Assembly: GCA_004321905.1 (NCBI GenBank)
Contig: SCQF01000041.1
Coordinates: 62,001 to 126,000 of the forward strand
Direction: 5' to 3'
Origin: Verrucomicrobiota bacterium
GTDB lineage: Bacteria > Verrucomicrobiota > Kiritimatiellia > CAIQIC01
DNA: 64,000 bases
The notes beneath the pieces were generated by a model. It was not told the origin of the DNA. It searched no databases and worked only from the letters and a program-made list of their open reading frames with translations. The stretch's first letter is position 1. Every line of letters begins with the position of its first letter. The position numbers and the translations under genes were made by a program. This document shows positions 20,535-30,900 of this stretch, in pieces.

Positions 20535-21069
20535 CCTCCCAGAGCTGCATATCGCGTTGGAGATTTTCCAGGTTTTCCCGCACCAGCGGGTCGCGGCGGA
20601 AGGTCATAGGCAAGCGCTCGGCAGCGGCACGCACGTCATCCCATGAGATGCGGAGCCGGAAACACAATGAACGTACATCGGCTTGATCTGTTTCGTCGTA
20701 GCGGATCAACTTGCTGGCTACAAGCGCGGCGGGCGCTACCGTCCGCACGGTCAGTCGCTGGCCACGCCACAAGACGACATCATCCGGGCCGGGCGGAGGC
20801 AGGCAGAGCCGTTCTATGCCCACCCACTCAATATGTTCGTGTAGCGTTTCCGGCGGCGGATTGATAGGCAAGCCGGCTTTTTCACAAGCACGTCGTAGGG
20901 CCGTCACGTCGCCTTGGCAATAGGGTCCCGCTACGTCCAAGTCGAGGCTCGTTCGGCCTTCTTCGCCCAGCAACATAAAGGCACCCGCACCATAGAGCAC
21001 CATATCTGCGGGTGCGCTCAGGTCTGCATCCACCTTTTCGAGAAAAAGTTCTATGTTTTTTCGATCCAC
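20515..21069 (-). CDS. DUF6036/nucleotidyltransferase-like protein
   Basis: GTG start; VDRKNIELFLEKVDADLSAPADMVLYGAGAFMLLGEEGRTSLDLDVAGPY... Confidence 0.65.
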   Translation of the reverse strand: MDRKNIELFLEKVDADLSAPADMVLYGAGAFMLLGEEGRTSLDLDVAGPYCQGDVTALRRACEKAGLPINPPPETLHEHIEWVGIERLCLPPPGPDDVVLWRGQRLTVRTVAPAALVASKLIRYDETDQADVRSLCFRLRISWDDVRAAAERLPMTFRRDPLVRENLENLQRDMQLWEDVHDRT

Positions 21070-21160
21070 GCCGAAAGTATAGTCGGCAAACGCCGTCCGA
21101 CAAGATTCGTTTATGCATCTGTGCCTTGACCTGCGGGGCGCGCCGTTGCATCTTTGGCGC

Positions 21161-21904
21161 ATGAAACGCGGGGTATCAACCAACAAAGCGCGCGGCAACG
21201 TTGACGAGCACAATCTGGGCTTTGCACGGCTGGACCTCGCGCGCCATCAACGGTGCGGCGTGCCGGAGGTGATCTACTGCGCCGGTAAGGCGCCCGCGCA
21301 AGTCAGTCATATCATTGCTGCACTGACGAAAATGGGTCACAACGTTTTTGGCACACGCTGCCCGCCGGAGATGTTCACGGCCCTTCGTCAACAACATCCC
21401 CGGTTGGTCTATCACGAGACCGCGCGCGCCATCACGCTGGACATCCAACCGCTCCCGAAGCCTCTCGGCCACGTGGCGGTGATCTGCGCGGGCACCTCCG
21501 ACTTGCCGGTGGCAGAAGAAGCTGCCCTGACCGCCGAGCGCATGGGCGCGGCGGTGGTGCGAATTCATGATGTGGGCGTGGCGGGTTTGCATCGGCTGAT
21601 GCGTCATCTACCGGTGCTGCGTAAGTGCAATGCGATTGTGGCGGTCGCCGGTATGGAAGGCGCGCTGCCGTCCGTCGTCGGCGGATTAATTGACCGTCCG
21701 TTGATTGCCGTGCCGACCAGCGTCGGCTATGGCATGAACCTGCAGGGTGTGGCAACACTACTCGCCATGCTCAATTCGTGTGTGTCGGGCGTCACGGTGG
21801 TCAATGTGGACAACGGCTTCGGTGCGGGTGTGGCCGCGGCAACGATCAACCGACTGGTCGCACAGCAGAAGAAATCACGGAACACACGGAAAACCGCGAA
21901 ATGA
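21161..21904 (+). CDS. larB: LarB-like carboxylase (nickel-pincer cofactor biosynthesis)
   Basis: LGFARLDLARHQRCGVPEVIYCAGKAPAQVSHIIAAL...VICAGTSDLPVAEEAALTAERMGAAVVRIHDVGVAGLHR...AVAGMEGALPSVVGGL. Confidence 0.92.
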   Translation: MKRGVSTNKARGNVDEHNLGFARLDLARHQRCGVPEVIYCAGKAPAQVSHIIAALTKMGHNVFGTRCPPEMFTALRQQHPRLVYHETARAITLDIQPLPKPLGHVAVICAGTSDLPVAEEAALTAERMGAAVVRIHDVGVAGLHRLMRHLPVLRKCNAIVAVAGMEGALPSVVGGLIDRPLIAVPTSVGYGMNLQGVATLLAMLNSCVSGVTVVNVDNGFGAGVAAATINRLVAQQKKSRNTRKTAK

Positions 21905-23163
21905 AAATTCTACATTTCCAAGGTATTGGCGGTGCGAGCGGCGATATGATGCTGGCCGCGCTCGTGGACCTTGGCGTGGATGCCAGGAAAATCCAGCACC
22001 AACTCGCCACCCTACACCTTGCACCTTTCAAATTGCTGGCACGCACATTTGGGTCACACGGACTCCACGGGGCACAAATTGAGGTGAAGCTGTCAGCGAT
22101 CAGCCATCAGCGTTCAGCCGGACACACAGAACATCGCCACCACGGCCGCTCGTTCCGGGCTATTCGTCGCCTTATCGAATGCAGTCGGTTGCCGGAGGTG
22201 GTGCGCGTCGAGAGCGTTGCCGTTTTTCAGAAACTCGCCGAGGCTGAGGCCAAGATGCACGCCGTGCCGGTGGACGATGTGCATTTCCATGAGATCGGCG
22301 CGGTGGATTCCATCGTGGATATCGTCGGCGCGTGCCTCGCCAAGCACGAACTCGGCGTGGTGCAAGTGGTCGTGGATCCACTGCCACTTGGCAGTGGCAC
22401 AGTGCATTGCGCCCACGGCGTCTATCCCGTGCCCGCGCCAGCCACCCTCGAATTACTGCGCGACTTTCCGATTGCGCCGAACGACGAATCCGGCGAACTG
22501 GTTACGCCGACCGGTGCGGCGTTGCTGATGGCGTGGCGTAATCTTGACCGTGCGCCCGCGGGTTGTCGCATCATCAAGTCCGGTCACGGCTTTGGTCATC
22601 GGCAACTCGAACATCGTCCGAATTTACTGCGCGCTATTCTGCTGGAGACGAATCAAGCCGCAACGGTCACCGACGAAGGCCACGTACTCGAATGCAACCT
22701 GGATGACACGACGCCGGAACTGATCGGCGCGCTGACCACGCAACTACTGGCCGCCGGTGCGCTTGATGTCTGGAGCACCGCGATCCAAATGAAAAAGCAA
22801 CGGCCGGGCGTGCTGCTTTCCGTGCTCTGCCACGTACCGGAAAAACCGGTGCTACTCGATTTGATTTTCCGGGGCAGTACGACCTTCGGTGTCCGCGAAT
22901 ATGCCGTCCAGCGCACCCTGTTGGCGCGTCGCTTGGAAACCGTAACGACGCCGTTCGGCGCCGTGCGCGTGAAAATCGGTGCGTGGCGCGGCTCCGACGT
23001 CACGCGTGCGCCGGAAATGGATGACTGCATCGCGCTGGCGCAAAAAAATGATGTGTCGGTGCGCGCGGTCTACGAGGCGGCGTGCCGTTTTCCAAGCCTT
23101 GGAAAAAAGAAACAGCCGATTTTCCAAGGCTTGGAAAAACGTGTGCGGCGAAAGGCCAAATAA
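21901..23163 (+). CDS. larC: LarC-like nickel insertion protein; C-terminal tail encoded by the palindromic repeat
   Basis: MKILHFQGIGGASGDMMLAALVDLG...DDVHFHEIGAVDSIVDIVGACLA...LECNLDDTTPELIG; tail RFPSLGKKKQPIFQGLEKRVRRKAK. Confidence 0.93.
   Translation: MKILHFQGIGGASGDMMLAALVDLGVDARKIQHQLATLHLAPFKLLARTFGSHGLHGAQIEVKLSAISHQRSAGHTEHRHHGRSFRAIRRLIECSRLPEVVRVESVAVFQKLAEAEAKMHAVPVDDVHFHEIGAVDSIVDIVGACLAKHELGVVQVVVDPLPLGSGTVHCAHGVYPVPAPATLELLRDFPIAPNDESGELVTPTGAALLMAWRNLDRAPAGCRIIKSGHGFGHRQLEHRPNLLRAILLETNQAATVTDEGHVLECNLDDTTPELIGALTTQLLAAGALDVWSTAIQMKKQRPGVLLSVLCHVPEKPVLLDLIFRGSTTFGVREYAVQRTLLARRLETVTTPFGAVRVKIGAWRGSDVTRAPEMDDCIALAQKNDVSVRAVYEAACRFPSLGKKKQPIFQGLEKRVRRKAK
23089..23137. repeat. 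Paired TTTCCAA-N3-TTGGAAA palindromes (32 bp) at the larC 3' end
   Basis: tttccaagccttggaaa / tttccaaggcttggaaa. Confidence 0.96.
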
Positions 23164-23166
23164 GCG

Positions 23167-24330
23167 ATGCGTATTTTACTCATAGCGCCGCAGCCGTTCT
23201 ATCAGGAGCGCGGAACGCCCATCGCCGTGGATTTGTTGTTGCGCGTGTTGAGCGCACGCGGCGATGAAGTTCATGTGGCGACATTTCACGAAGGCGCGAA
23301 CGTCAGCTATCCGGGCGTCACGCTACACCGCATCAAGCCGCCGCCGCTGGCGCGTGGCGTGCCGCCGGGTTTCTCACTGAAAAAAATTCTGTGCGACGCC
23401 GCGCTGTTTTTTCTCGTCAACCGGTTGGTCCGCGAAGTGCGGCCGCAAATTATTCACGCGGTGGAGGAGTCGGTGTTCTTCGGTTGGCACCACCAGTTTT
23501 GGCATGGCATCCCCTACATCTATGACATGGATTCCTCGCTGGCGCGGCAATTGGTCGAGTCCAAGCCGATTTTCCAAGGTTTGGGAAAGGTTTTCCAAGG
23601 TTTGGAAAATGCCGCCTGTCGCCATGCGTTGATGGTGATCCCGGTGTGCGATGCGCTCGCCGACATCGCGCGCGCAGCCGGTGCGCCGCGCGTAACATTG
23701 CTGCGCGATATTTCGTTGCTGGAACGTTGGGGTGGCGAAGCTGAGCCGGCGCTGGGCGTGACCAGGCCGGTGTTCATGTACGTCGGCAATTTGGAAAAAT
23801 ATCAGGGCATTGATCTGTTGTTGAATAGCTGGGCGTTAGCTACGAAAAAAAATTCTGCGATGAGTTTGGTGATTGTCGGTGGCGCGGCGACGCACATCGA
23901 AAAATATCGCCAGCGTGCGGCAGAATTGGGTGTGGCGAACAGCGTGCATTTTCTGGGGCCGCGGCCGGTCGGCCGGTTGGCGTCACTGCTGACGCAGGCC
24001 GACGTGCTGCTCTCGCCGCGGACGACGGGCAACAACACGCCGATGAAAATCTATTCCTATCTCGACGCCGGCAAAGCGGTGTTGGCGACGGATTTGCCAA
24101 CCCATACGCAGGTCCTCACCCCGGAGGTCGCACGGTTGGCACCGGCGGAGCCGGTGGCGTTTGGCGCAGCGCTGGCGGAGTTGGCCGGCGATGCTATATT
24201 GCGCGCGCGGCTCGGCGCAGCCGCAAAACGGGAAGCTCAGGCCAAGTACAGTTTCGCCGCGTTCCAGCAGACGCTGCGTGCAGCTTATACGGAAATTGAA
24301 AGCTTAATAACCCAAAGCGAGGCAAAATGA
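23167..24330 (+). CDS. Glycosyltransferase family 4
   Basis: MRILLIAPQPFYQERGTPIAVDLLLRVLSARGDEVHVATF...VFMYVGNLEKYQGIDLLLNSW...PMKIYSYLDAGKAVLATDLPTHTQVL. Confidence 0.9.
   Translation: MRILLIAPQPFYQERGTPIAVDLLLRVLSARGDEVHVATFHEGANVSYPGVTLHRIKPPPLARGVPPGFSLKKILCDAALFFLVNRLVREVRPQIIHAVEESVFFGWHHQFWHGIPYIYDMDSSLARQLVESKPIFQGLGKVFQGLENAACRHALMVIPVCDALADIARAAGAPRVTLLRDISLLERWGGEAEPALGVTRPVFMYVGNLEKYQGIDLLLNSWALATKKNSAMSLVIVGGAATHIEKYRQRAAELGVANSVHFLGPRPVGRLASLLTQADVLLSPRTTGNNTPMKIYSYLDAGKAVLATDLPTHTQVLTPEVARLAPAEPVAFGAALAELAGDAILRARLGAAAKREAQAKYSFAAFQQTLRAAYTEIESLITQSEAK
23571..23608. repeat. Closely spaced (21 bp) pair of TTTCCAA-N3-TTGGAAA palindromes inside the GT4 gene
   Basis: tttccaaggtttgggaaa / tttccaaggtttggaaa, translated PIFQGLGKVFQGLEN. 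Confidence 0.94.
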
Positions 24331-24959
24331 AGGCGGTGAGATTTTTCGCGGTTTTATTGTTGTTGGGGCTGATGGGTTGTGGTGGCGGTGATAGCGGCGG
24401 ATCTGCGCCGGCAGATTTTGGCGGCAACCATCCGAACGTGGTGGTCGCGCTCGGCGATAGCATCACGGCGGGCGTGGAGGGTGGCGGTGCGCCGTGGCCA
24501 GCGCGGCTCGCGTCGCTTAGTGGCAAGACGCTGATCAACGCGGGTATTGGCGGACAGGAGAGCGGGGATGGCTTGGCGCGAATCGGCGGCGCGCTGGCAG
24601 CCTATAAGCCCGGCTATATCATCATTGATTTTGGTGCAAACGACGCCATCATGCTGCGCGACACGGACAACACGCTGGCCAATATTCGCGCGATGGTGGG
24701 CATGGCCAAGGCGCACAAGACCGTGCCCATTCTGGCCACGTTGCTGCCGATGATCGGCGAGCACGGGATTTATGATTCCACAGCGCAGCGGATCAGCGCG
24801 GGGATCAGCGCGATTGGGAAATCAGAAGGCGTGACGGTGGTGGACCTCAAGACTGAATTTACCGATCCGGAAAATCAACTGATCTCGGACGGTCTGCATC
24901 CAAGTGATTTGGGGAACCAGATCATTGCCTTGGCACTCAACGATGCGTTGCCGCATTGA
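24327..24959 (+). CDS. SGNH/GDSL-type esterase lipoprotein
   Basis: MKAVRFFAVLLLLGLMGCGGG lipobox; VVALGDSITAGVEGGGAPWPARLA; DFGANDAI; DGLHPSDLGNQIIA. Confidence 0.92.
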   Translation: MKAVRFFAVLLLLGLMGCGGGDSGGSAPADFGGNHPNVVVALGDSITAGVEGGGAPWPARLASLSGKTLINAGIGGQESGDGLARIGGALAAYKPGYIIIDFGANDAIMLRDTDNTLANIRAMVGMAKAHKTVPILATLLPMIGEHGIYDSTAQRISAGISAIGKSEGVTVVDLKTEFTDPENQLISDGLHPSDLGNQIIALALNDALPH

Positions 24960-24962
24960 CTT

Positions 24963-24979
24963 TTTCCAAGGCTTGGAAA
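24963..24979. repeat. Solo TTTCCAA-N3-TTGGAAA palindrome
   Basis: tttccaaggcttggaaa between convergent genes. Confidence 0.9.
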
Positions 24980-25006
24980 ATGTTACCTGAAGGCGGGCAT
25001 CGCTAT

Positions 25007-25852
25007 CTACTCCGACGTATTTTCATCCACCATCGTGCCTTTTTTCTTCGTCGCATACACGTAGCCCACGGGAAAAGTCACGCGGCGGAGCACGGTGCAA
25101 CCCATCGGGACAAGGTCCACTTTGTATTTACTGCGCATGCGCTTGAACAGGCCCTCCAGCCGTAGCGGCGATTGCTGCCACGGCTGGTCCGGGTTTTTTG
25201 TTTTCACCGTCACGCTCATCACCATGAAACCGGCGGCATGAAGATTCGTAGTGGTGCGATTGAAGTGACGCATGTCGCATTGCACCGCGCGCTCCACGGC
25301 CGCCAGCACGTCTTTCCGGTTGTACGCCAGCACATAATCCAGCAAGCCTTGCAGCATGAAGCCAATGTGGCCGGTTCGATCCACTTTGGCTGGCGTGTAA
25401 CGCTTCTGGGCGTCGTAAATGCCGAGGTAGCCGTCCGCATCCTGCGACTTCAGCATGGCGGCGACAAACTCGTCAGCACGCTTTTTCAACGCCGCGTCGT
25501 CCGCCAGAATCGCATTGGAAATCAACGCCAGACCCCAGTAGCCCTCCGCCGCGCCGTCCCAAAAATCCGACTGCTTGTCCTGCTTGGCCGGATTGTGTCC
25601 ACGCAACTCGTAGGCTTTGTTCTGCACCATCCAACAGCGGTGATAATAGGCCAGTATCCCGCTACTGGCGTCCTGATCAATTTGTGCTTTGATCCAACCT
25701 GCCGGGCGCACTGCGCCAAACGGCATCAGCGCAAACTTGGCGTCGGGTATGATGGGCGCCTCGGCGGCGCGGAGGCCCAGCAGCAGGCTCATCGTCAAAC
25801 CGATCCAACCGAGGGTTGTTTTCCAAGCCTTGGAAACGCTCCCCGTGAACAT
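25007..25852 (-). CDS. Shortened GH127/DUF1680-like protein (likely internally deleted)
   Basis: MFTGSVSKAWKTTLGWIGLTMSLLLGLRAAEAPIIPDAKFALMPFGAVRPAGWIKAQID... then C-terminal-like VDLVPMGCTVLRRVTFPVGYV after only about 280 aa. Confidence 0.7.
   Translation of the reverse strand: MFTGSVSKAWKTTLGWIGLTMSLLLGLRAAEAPIIPDAKFALMPFGAVRPAGWIKAQIDQDASSGILAYYHRCWMVQNKAYELRGHNPAKQDKQSDFWDGAAEGYWGLALISNAILADDAALKKRADEFVAAMLKSQDADGYLGIYDAQKRYTPAKVDRTGHIGFMLQGLLDYVLAYNRKDVLAAVERAVQCDMRHFNRTTTNLHAAGFMVMSVTVKTKNPDQPWQQSPLRLEGLFKRMRSKYKVDLVPMGCTVLRRVTFPVGYVYATKKKGTMVDENTSE
25820..25836. repeat. Solo TTTCCAA-N3-TTGGAAA palindrome in the CDS leader
   Basis: tttccaagccttggaaa, read as VSKAWK. Confidence 0.9.
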
Positions 25853-25950
25853 TAGGCCGGTATCCAGCTATGGTCTTCATGTCATCATCCTCGCTGCACC
25901 ACAACCTTTCGCCGATAACGGTTCCGCCGGCAAAATATTGTGGCTCGTTT

Positions 25951-27864
25951 CTAGCGCGGACGATAGACCGTGTGGGACAAGGTTTGCCATGTTTGGCTGG
26001 TTTCGTAGATCGTGCCCATGTCCAGCGGTTGGGGCAGCCACGTGCAGTACGGGTTGGTTTCTTTCCACAGCGTGCCGGCGGAGGCGTAGTCGCAGAAGGT
26101 CAGTGCGCTTTTTTGTCCATTGATGGTGCACGGCGCATCGAAGGCCAGCCACGCGCCGATTTTTTGCGCGGCGCTGGGATTGGGTGTCAGCGCGATGAAG
26201 GGCGTGGTGCTCCGGTCCAACACAATCGAAACGCCCGGTTGCGTCGGCACGAGACGATTATCGAGTGAGAACACAATCGGGCCGCGTACCACGGCCAGTT
26301 GGCCGTTGCCATCGGGCGCTTCGAGCAAACGCCCGCGCAGATCAAACGTCAATTTGATTTTGTCGCCCGCTTTCCACGTCCGGCGAATCCTGGCGTAGGT
26401 ACCAGCCTTCGCTTTGATGCGTTCGTCGTTCACCCTCAATTCGGTTTTTTCGCTCCACGCGGGGATACGCAGTGCGAGCGTGAATTCTTCGGTCGTTTGC
26501 GGGTTCAGCGTGATCGTCGTTGCTGCGGTGGCGGGATAGTCACCCGTGATCTCCAAGTGGAGTGGGGTGCCTTGGGGTGTGGCAAAGGTGGTGCGCGCTG
26601 GCGCATAGAGATTGATGACGGGGCCTTCCGCGCTGGTCATGGCTGCCCATCGCGACGTAATGAAGAGACCGCGCGGGCCGTTGAGGACGCAGCAACTCGT
26701 GCCGACATCAACGTGTTGCATGTTGCTGGGCACGCGCTCACCCATGGGCGCGCTGAAGTAGGCCCACCAGGAACCGTCGGGCATCAGTGCGCCAAGCAAG
26801 CCGTTGTAGAGATTACGCTCGAGTTCGTCGGCATAGCGCACATCGCCGGTGAGGCGGAGTAGTTGATAGAGGTATTTCATCCACGTGGCGGTGACGCAGG
26901 TCTCCAGCGGATGAAACACCATGCCCGTCTGATTGGTGTGACTGCTGGACCAAAATTCGTTGCGCGTGCCGCAGCCGATGATGGTCGTTTCGTGTTGCAG
27001 AACGTTGTCGGCCAATCCAATCGCTGCCGTGAGATAGGCTTTTTCGCCGGTGACACGATAGAGTTCGCAAAGCCCTTCAAAGCACGAGGTCATCTCATAG
27101 GCTTTGTTCCACACCATTTTTTCTGGCGGAACATGCGCGGTGGCGTCTTCGATCAGTCGTAGGCCATGCGGCATGTGTTTGGCCGGCTTGCTCCACGCCT
27201 CCACGATGTATTGCGCGAAGGCCAGGTATTTCGGGTCGCCGGTGCGCTGATAAAGCAACACGGTTGGCTCCAACACCGACGAAGAGGCCAAACCTCTTTG
27301 TTCGCCGGTCTCCACGATGTTAGTTTTGCCGGGGCCGACCTCGTTCAACAGCGTATCTTCATGACGACACGCCACCTTGAGCGCGGTCTCGTCGCCGGTG
27401 CGATCATAGTAGGCGAGTATGCCGAGCAGCGCATATTTGCGGCCCCAGACATCCCATCCTTGGAGCCGGAATTCTGGTTTGCGTGTCCCAAGATAACCGT
27501 CGCGCGCAGCGGTGGTGATGAGATTGGTGTAACCTTCGACGCATTTGGCGCGCGTTTCGGGTGTGGACTGATAGGCATCGGCCAGCACCAGCGACGTGTA
27601 CCATTTGCCCCAGTATTCACAACGCCAATCTTTCGGCCCTTCCTCCGTTTTTTGGCGATAGGGATTAACGAGTGCCGGAAGGCTCTGGGGCAGCAATTGT
27701 TTGTGCAGGCAAAGATCGAGCTGTTCCCCAAGTCGTCCCGTAAACGTGACGGCGTTTGCCGGCGCGGGCTTGAAGACATCTTGCTGGGCCAGCGGGGCGG
27801 GCGCGGCCAGTATCGAGAGCGTGGCGAGGCCGACGATGCTGCAACAAAAACCGACGAATTTCAT
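25951..27864 (-). CDS. GH127 (beta-L-arabinofuranosidase-like, DUF1680) protein
   Basis: 637 aa; signal MKFVGFCCSIVGLATLSILAAPAPLAQQD; KAYEMTSCFEGLCELYRVTGEKAYL, VDVGTSCCVLNGPRGLF, VRGPIVFSLDNR. Confidence 0.85.
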   Translation of the reverse strand: MKFVGFCCSIVGLATLSILAAPAPLAQQDVFKPAPANAVTFTGRLGEQLDLCLHKQLLPQSLPALVNPYRQKTEEGPKDWRCEYWGKWYTSLVLADAYQSTPETRAKCVEGYTNLITTAARDGYLGTRKPEFRLQGWDVWGRKYALLGILAYYDRTGDETALKVACRHEDTLLNEVGPGKTNIVETGEQRGLASSSVLEPTVLLYQRTGDPKYLAFAQYIVEAWSKPAKHMPHGLRLIEDATAHVPPEKMVWNKAYEMTSCFEGLCELYRVTGEKAYLTAAIGLADNVLQHETTIIGCGTRNEFWSSSHTNQTGMVFHPLETCVTATWMKYLYQLLRLTGDVRYADELERNLYNGLLGALMPDGSWWAYFSAPMGERVPSNMQHVDVGTSCCVLNGPRGLFITSRWAAMTSAEGPVINLYAPARTTFATPQGTPLHLEITGDYPATAATTITLNPQTTEEFTLALRIPAWSEKTELRVNDERIKAKAGTYARIRRTWKAGDKIKLTFDLRGRLLEAPDGNGQLAVVRGPIVFSLDNRLVPTQPGVSIVLDRSTTPFIALTPNPSAAQKIGAWLAFDAPCTINGQKSALTFCDYASAGTLWKETNPYCTWLPQPLDMGTIYETSQTWQTLSHTVYRPR

Positions 27865-27880
27865 GTTCTGCTCCTTTGCT

Positions 27881-27929
27881 TTTCCAAGGCTTGGAAAAAA
27901 CGGAGCAATACTTTTCCAAACCTTGGAAA
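27881..27929. repeat. Paired TTTCCAA-N3-TTGGAAA palindromes (32 bp), intergenic
   Basis: tttccaaggcttggaaa / tttccaaaccttggaaa. Confidence 0.96.
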
Positions 27930-27951
27930 ACCAGGCAAGTCAGAAACGCGG

Positions 27952-30900
27952 TCAGACCGGCGGCGTGTCGAGCGTGGCGCGCACCTGCTGCGCGAGGGCG
28001 GCGGCGGAAAATGGTTTTTGTAACACGTGCAAATCCGCCGGTAAATGACCGTATTGCTCCAAAATGTCGGCGGGATAACCGGACATATAGAGGATGCGGA
28101 TGCCGGGCCGAAGTTTTTGAATGCATTCGGCGGCGTCTTTGCCACTCTGCTCGGGCATGATTACATCGGTGAGGAGCAGGTGGATCGGCCCTGTATATTG
28201 CTCGACAAAATGCAGGGCATCGGCGGCGGTGGATGCCGTTAAAACCGTGTAACCGAGCTGCGCCAGCGACCACTGAACCAAATTGAGCACGGGCGCTTCA
28301 TCCTCCACGACCAAAACAGTCTCCGTGCCGGTGGGTACGCGCTCCGCGGCTTGTTCCTCTTTGGCAACATCGGTGGTGTTCGCCAGGGGGAGATAGATGG
28401 TGAAGGTGGTGCCCTGCTGGGGCGCGCTTTGTACGGTGATGGCCCCGTGGTTTTGCTTGACGATGCCGTAAACCGTGGCCAGTCCCAAACCGGTGCCCTT
28501 GCCAATCCCTTTGGTGGTGAAGAAAGGTTCGAAGAGGTGCGCCTGAATCTCCGGTGTCATTCCCGCGCCATCATCGTGGAAGGTCAGCAGCACATAATCG
28601 CCGGGCGGGACGAAATCGGGCTTGTCCCGGCAGTCGGCCGCCAGGAGCGTACGTGGGGCGGCCGCGATGGAAATGGTGCCCGTGCCGCTGATGGCGTCGC
28701 GGGCGTTGACCACCAGATTGACCAGAATCTGATTCACCTGACCGGGGTCCATGAACACGCGCCCAGACTGCGGCTGCGGCGTGAAGCGCAAAAGGATGTT
28801 TTCGCCGATCAGGCGCTTGAGCATCTTCAAGCTGCCGGAGATCGCGGTGTTGATGTCCAACATGATCGGCGTAATCGCTTGCTTCCGCGAAAAGGCCAGC
28901 AATTGCCGGGTGAGATCGGCGGACCGGCGGGCGGCGTTCTGAATTTCCAACAGGTCGGGGCGCAACGGATGTTCGGGCGGCAGCACCTGTAGCAGCATTT
29001 CGACATGGCCCATGATGATTTGCAGCATGTTGTTGAAATCGTGGGCCACGCCGCCGGCCAACTGGCCCACGGCTTCCATTTTTGCCGCCTGCCGGTTCTG
29101 CTCTTCCAGCGCCACTTCGTGAGTCACATCACGCTTGACGGCCACATAGTTGACGATCTTGCCCGCGGCCTCGAAAACGGGGGAGATCGTGGCCTCTTCC
29201 TCATACAGCGTGTGGTCCTTGCGCTTGTTGATGAGGTGGCCGCTCCACACCTTGCCGGCGGTCAGTGTCGTCCACATCTGCCGATAGAAGGCGGCCTCAT
29301 GTTTGCCGCTCTTGAGGATGCGCGGGTTCTGGCCGTAGGCTTCTGCGCGGGTATACCCGGTGATTTTCTCGAACGCCGGGTTGACGTAAACGATCTTGCC
29401 GGAGGGCGCGGTGATCATGATCGTTTCCGGGGACTGCTCGACCGCGGTCACCAGTCGGGCTTGGGATTCCAGTGCGTGTCGTTGCTCGGTGATGTCCCTG
29501 ACCGCAGCTTGAAGGAAAACTTTTTTGGCGGACTGCACCCGGCTCAAGAGCACTGCCGCCGGAAACTCTTCGCCCGTGAGTCGCCGGTGTGTCCATTCAA
29601 AAAAGTGGGAACCTTTCCGCAGCGCGGTTTCGATCATGGCCTTGGCTTTCTCGATGGAACTGCGCCCGTCCGGCTGCCGCTCGGGCGATAGGTCCCATGG
29701 CCCGTGGGCGATAAATTCATCCTCGGTTTTGGCCCCGAATATTTTCAGGGTGGCCGGGTTCCCGGAGGTGAACCGCCACGACGGCGGTTCAATCGTCATG
29801 ATGGCGTCGCGGGCGCTGTCGAAGAGCGTTTTATATTTGTCCTCGCTCGCATGCAGCGCAGCCATTGTCTCGGCTTGCTCCTGATAAAACCGAAGGCGTT
29901 GGTGCCGCCAGATCACCCCCACGCCGGCTCCGGCGCCAAGGAGCAGGGCGTTGATCAGGACGACCATTTGCCAGAGGCGCTCCTGCAGCGGCGCATAGAC
30001 TTCTGCGCTGGCGATGCGGGCCATCAGGAACCACGGCGAATCGGGGATGGCGCGCACATAGGCGAGGGCTGGACAGCCATAATAATCCTGGCCTTCCACG
30101 ATCCCCGTTTTCCCCAGTGCTGCTTGCATGACAGGGAATGCATTGTTTTTTAGTGAAATGCGCAGGTTGAGGGCGGCATTGGTTTGAATCTTGGTCTCGC
30201 TCAAAAAAAGCGCGTCATTGTCGTCCCGGCGGAGCAGCACGGTCTCGGCAGACTGACTGGGGATGGGCCAGCGCTGGAGAAAAGGATAAAGATAGGTGGT
30301 GGGGTCAATGTTCAAAACCAGTACGCCGAGCGGCCGGCCGCCATCCGCTTCATCGAGCACGGGAATCAGGATGGCCAAATAGACCCGCTGATCTCGTTCG
30401 TTCCGGTAGAAATCCTGAAACGCAATCTGCCCGAAACGCAGAATTTCGGGCACGCGCCGGGAAATGAGGGCGGCGCTTGGAAGCGCCGCGGCGGGCGCCG
30501 ATATCCGGGTGACGCCTTGCGTGTCGAGCAGGAAGACCCGATCATACTGATAGTGGTTTTGGATTTTATCCAGCCAGGTCTGAAGTTGCCGTTGCGCATC
30601 CGCGTCCGCCGACTTTTCAAAAAAGTGCCGAACCAAGGTCGAAAAAAGGGTGTTTTTGAACAGGATGCTGCCATCTCCCAGGCGTTCTTCGCGCCACTGC
30701 ATCAGCTCGTCCGCCTTCAGTTCTGCAATGGCGGAAAGCTGGCGTTCCACCTCGCTGCGATAGCGTTGCGTATAACGTTGATAATAAAAATAGCCGGTGG
30801 TGACGATGCCGGCAGCCAAGGCGATGAAAATCAGGGCGAAGGAAAAGGAAGTTTTGAAATCCCTTTCGAGCACTTGCGGCGGCAATGCGGTGGGCCGGTT

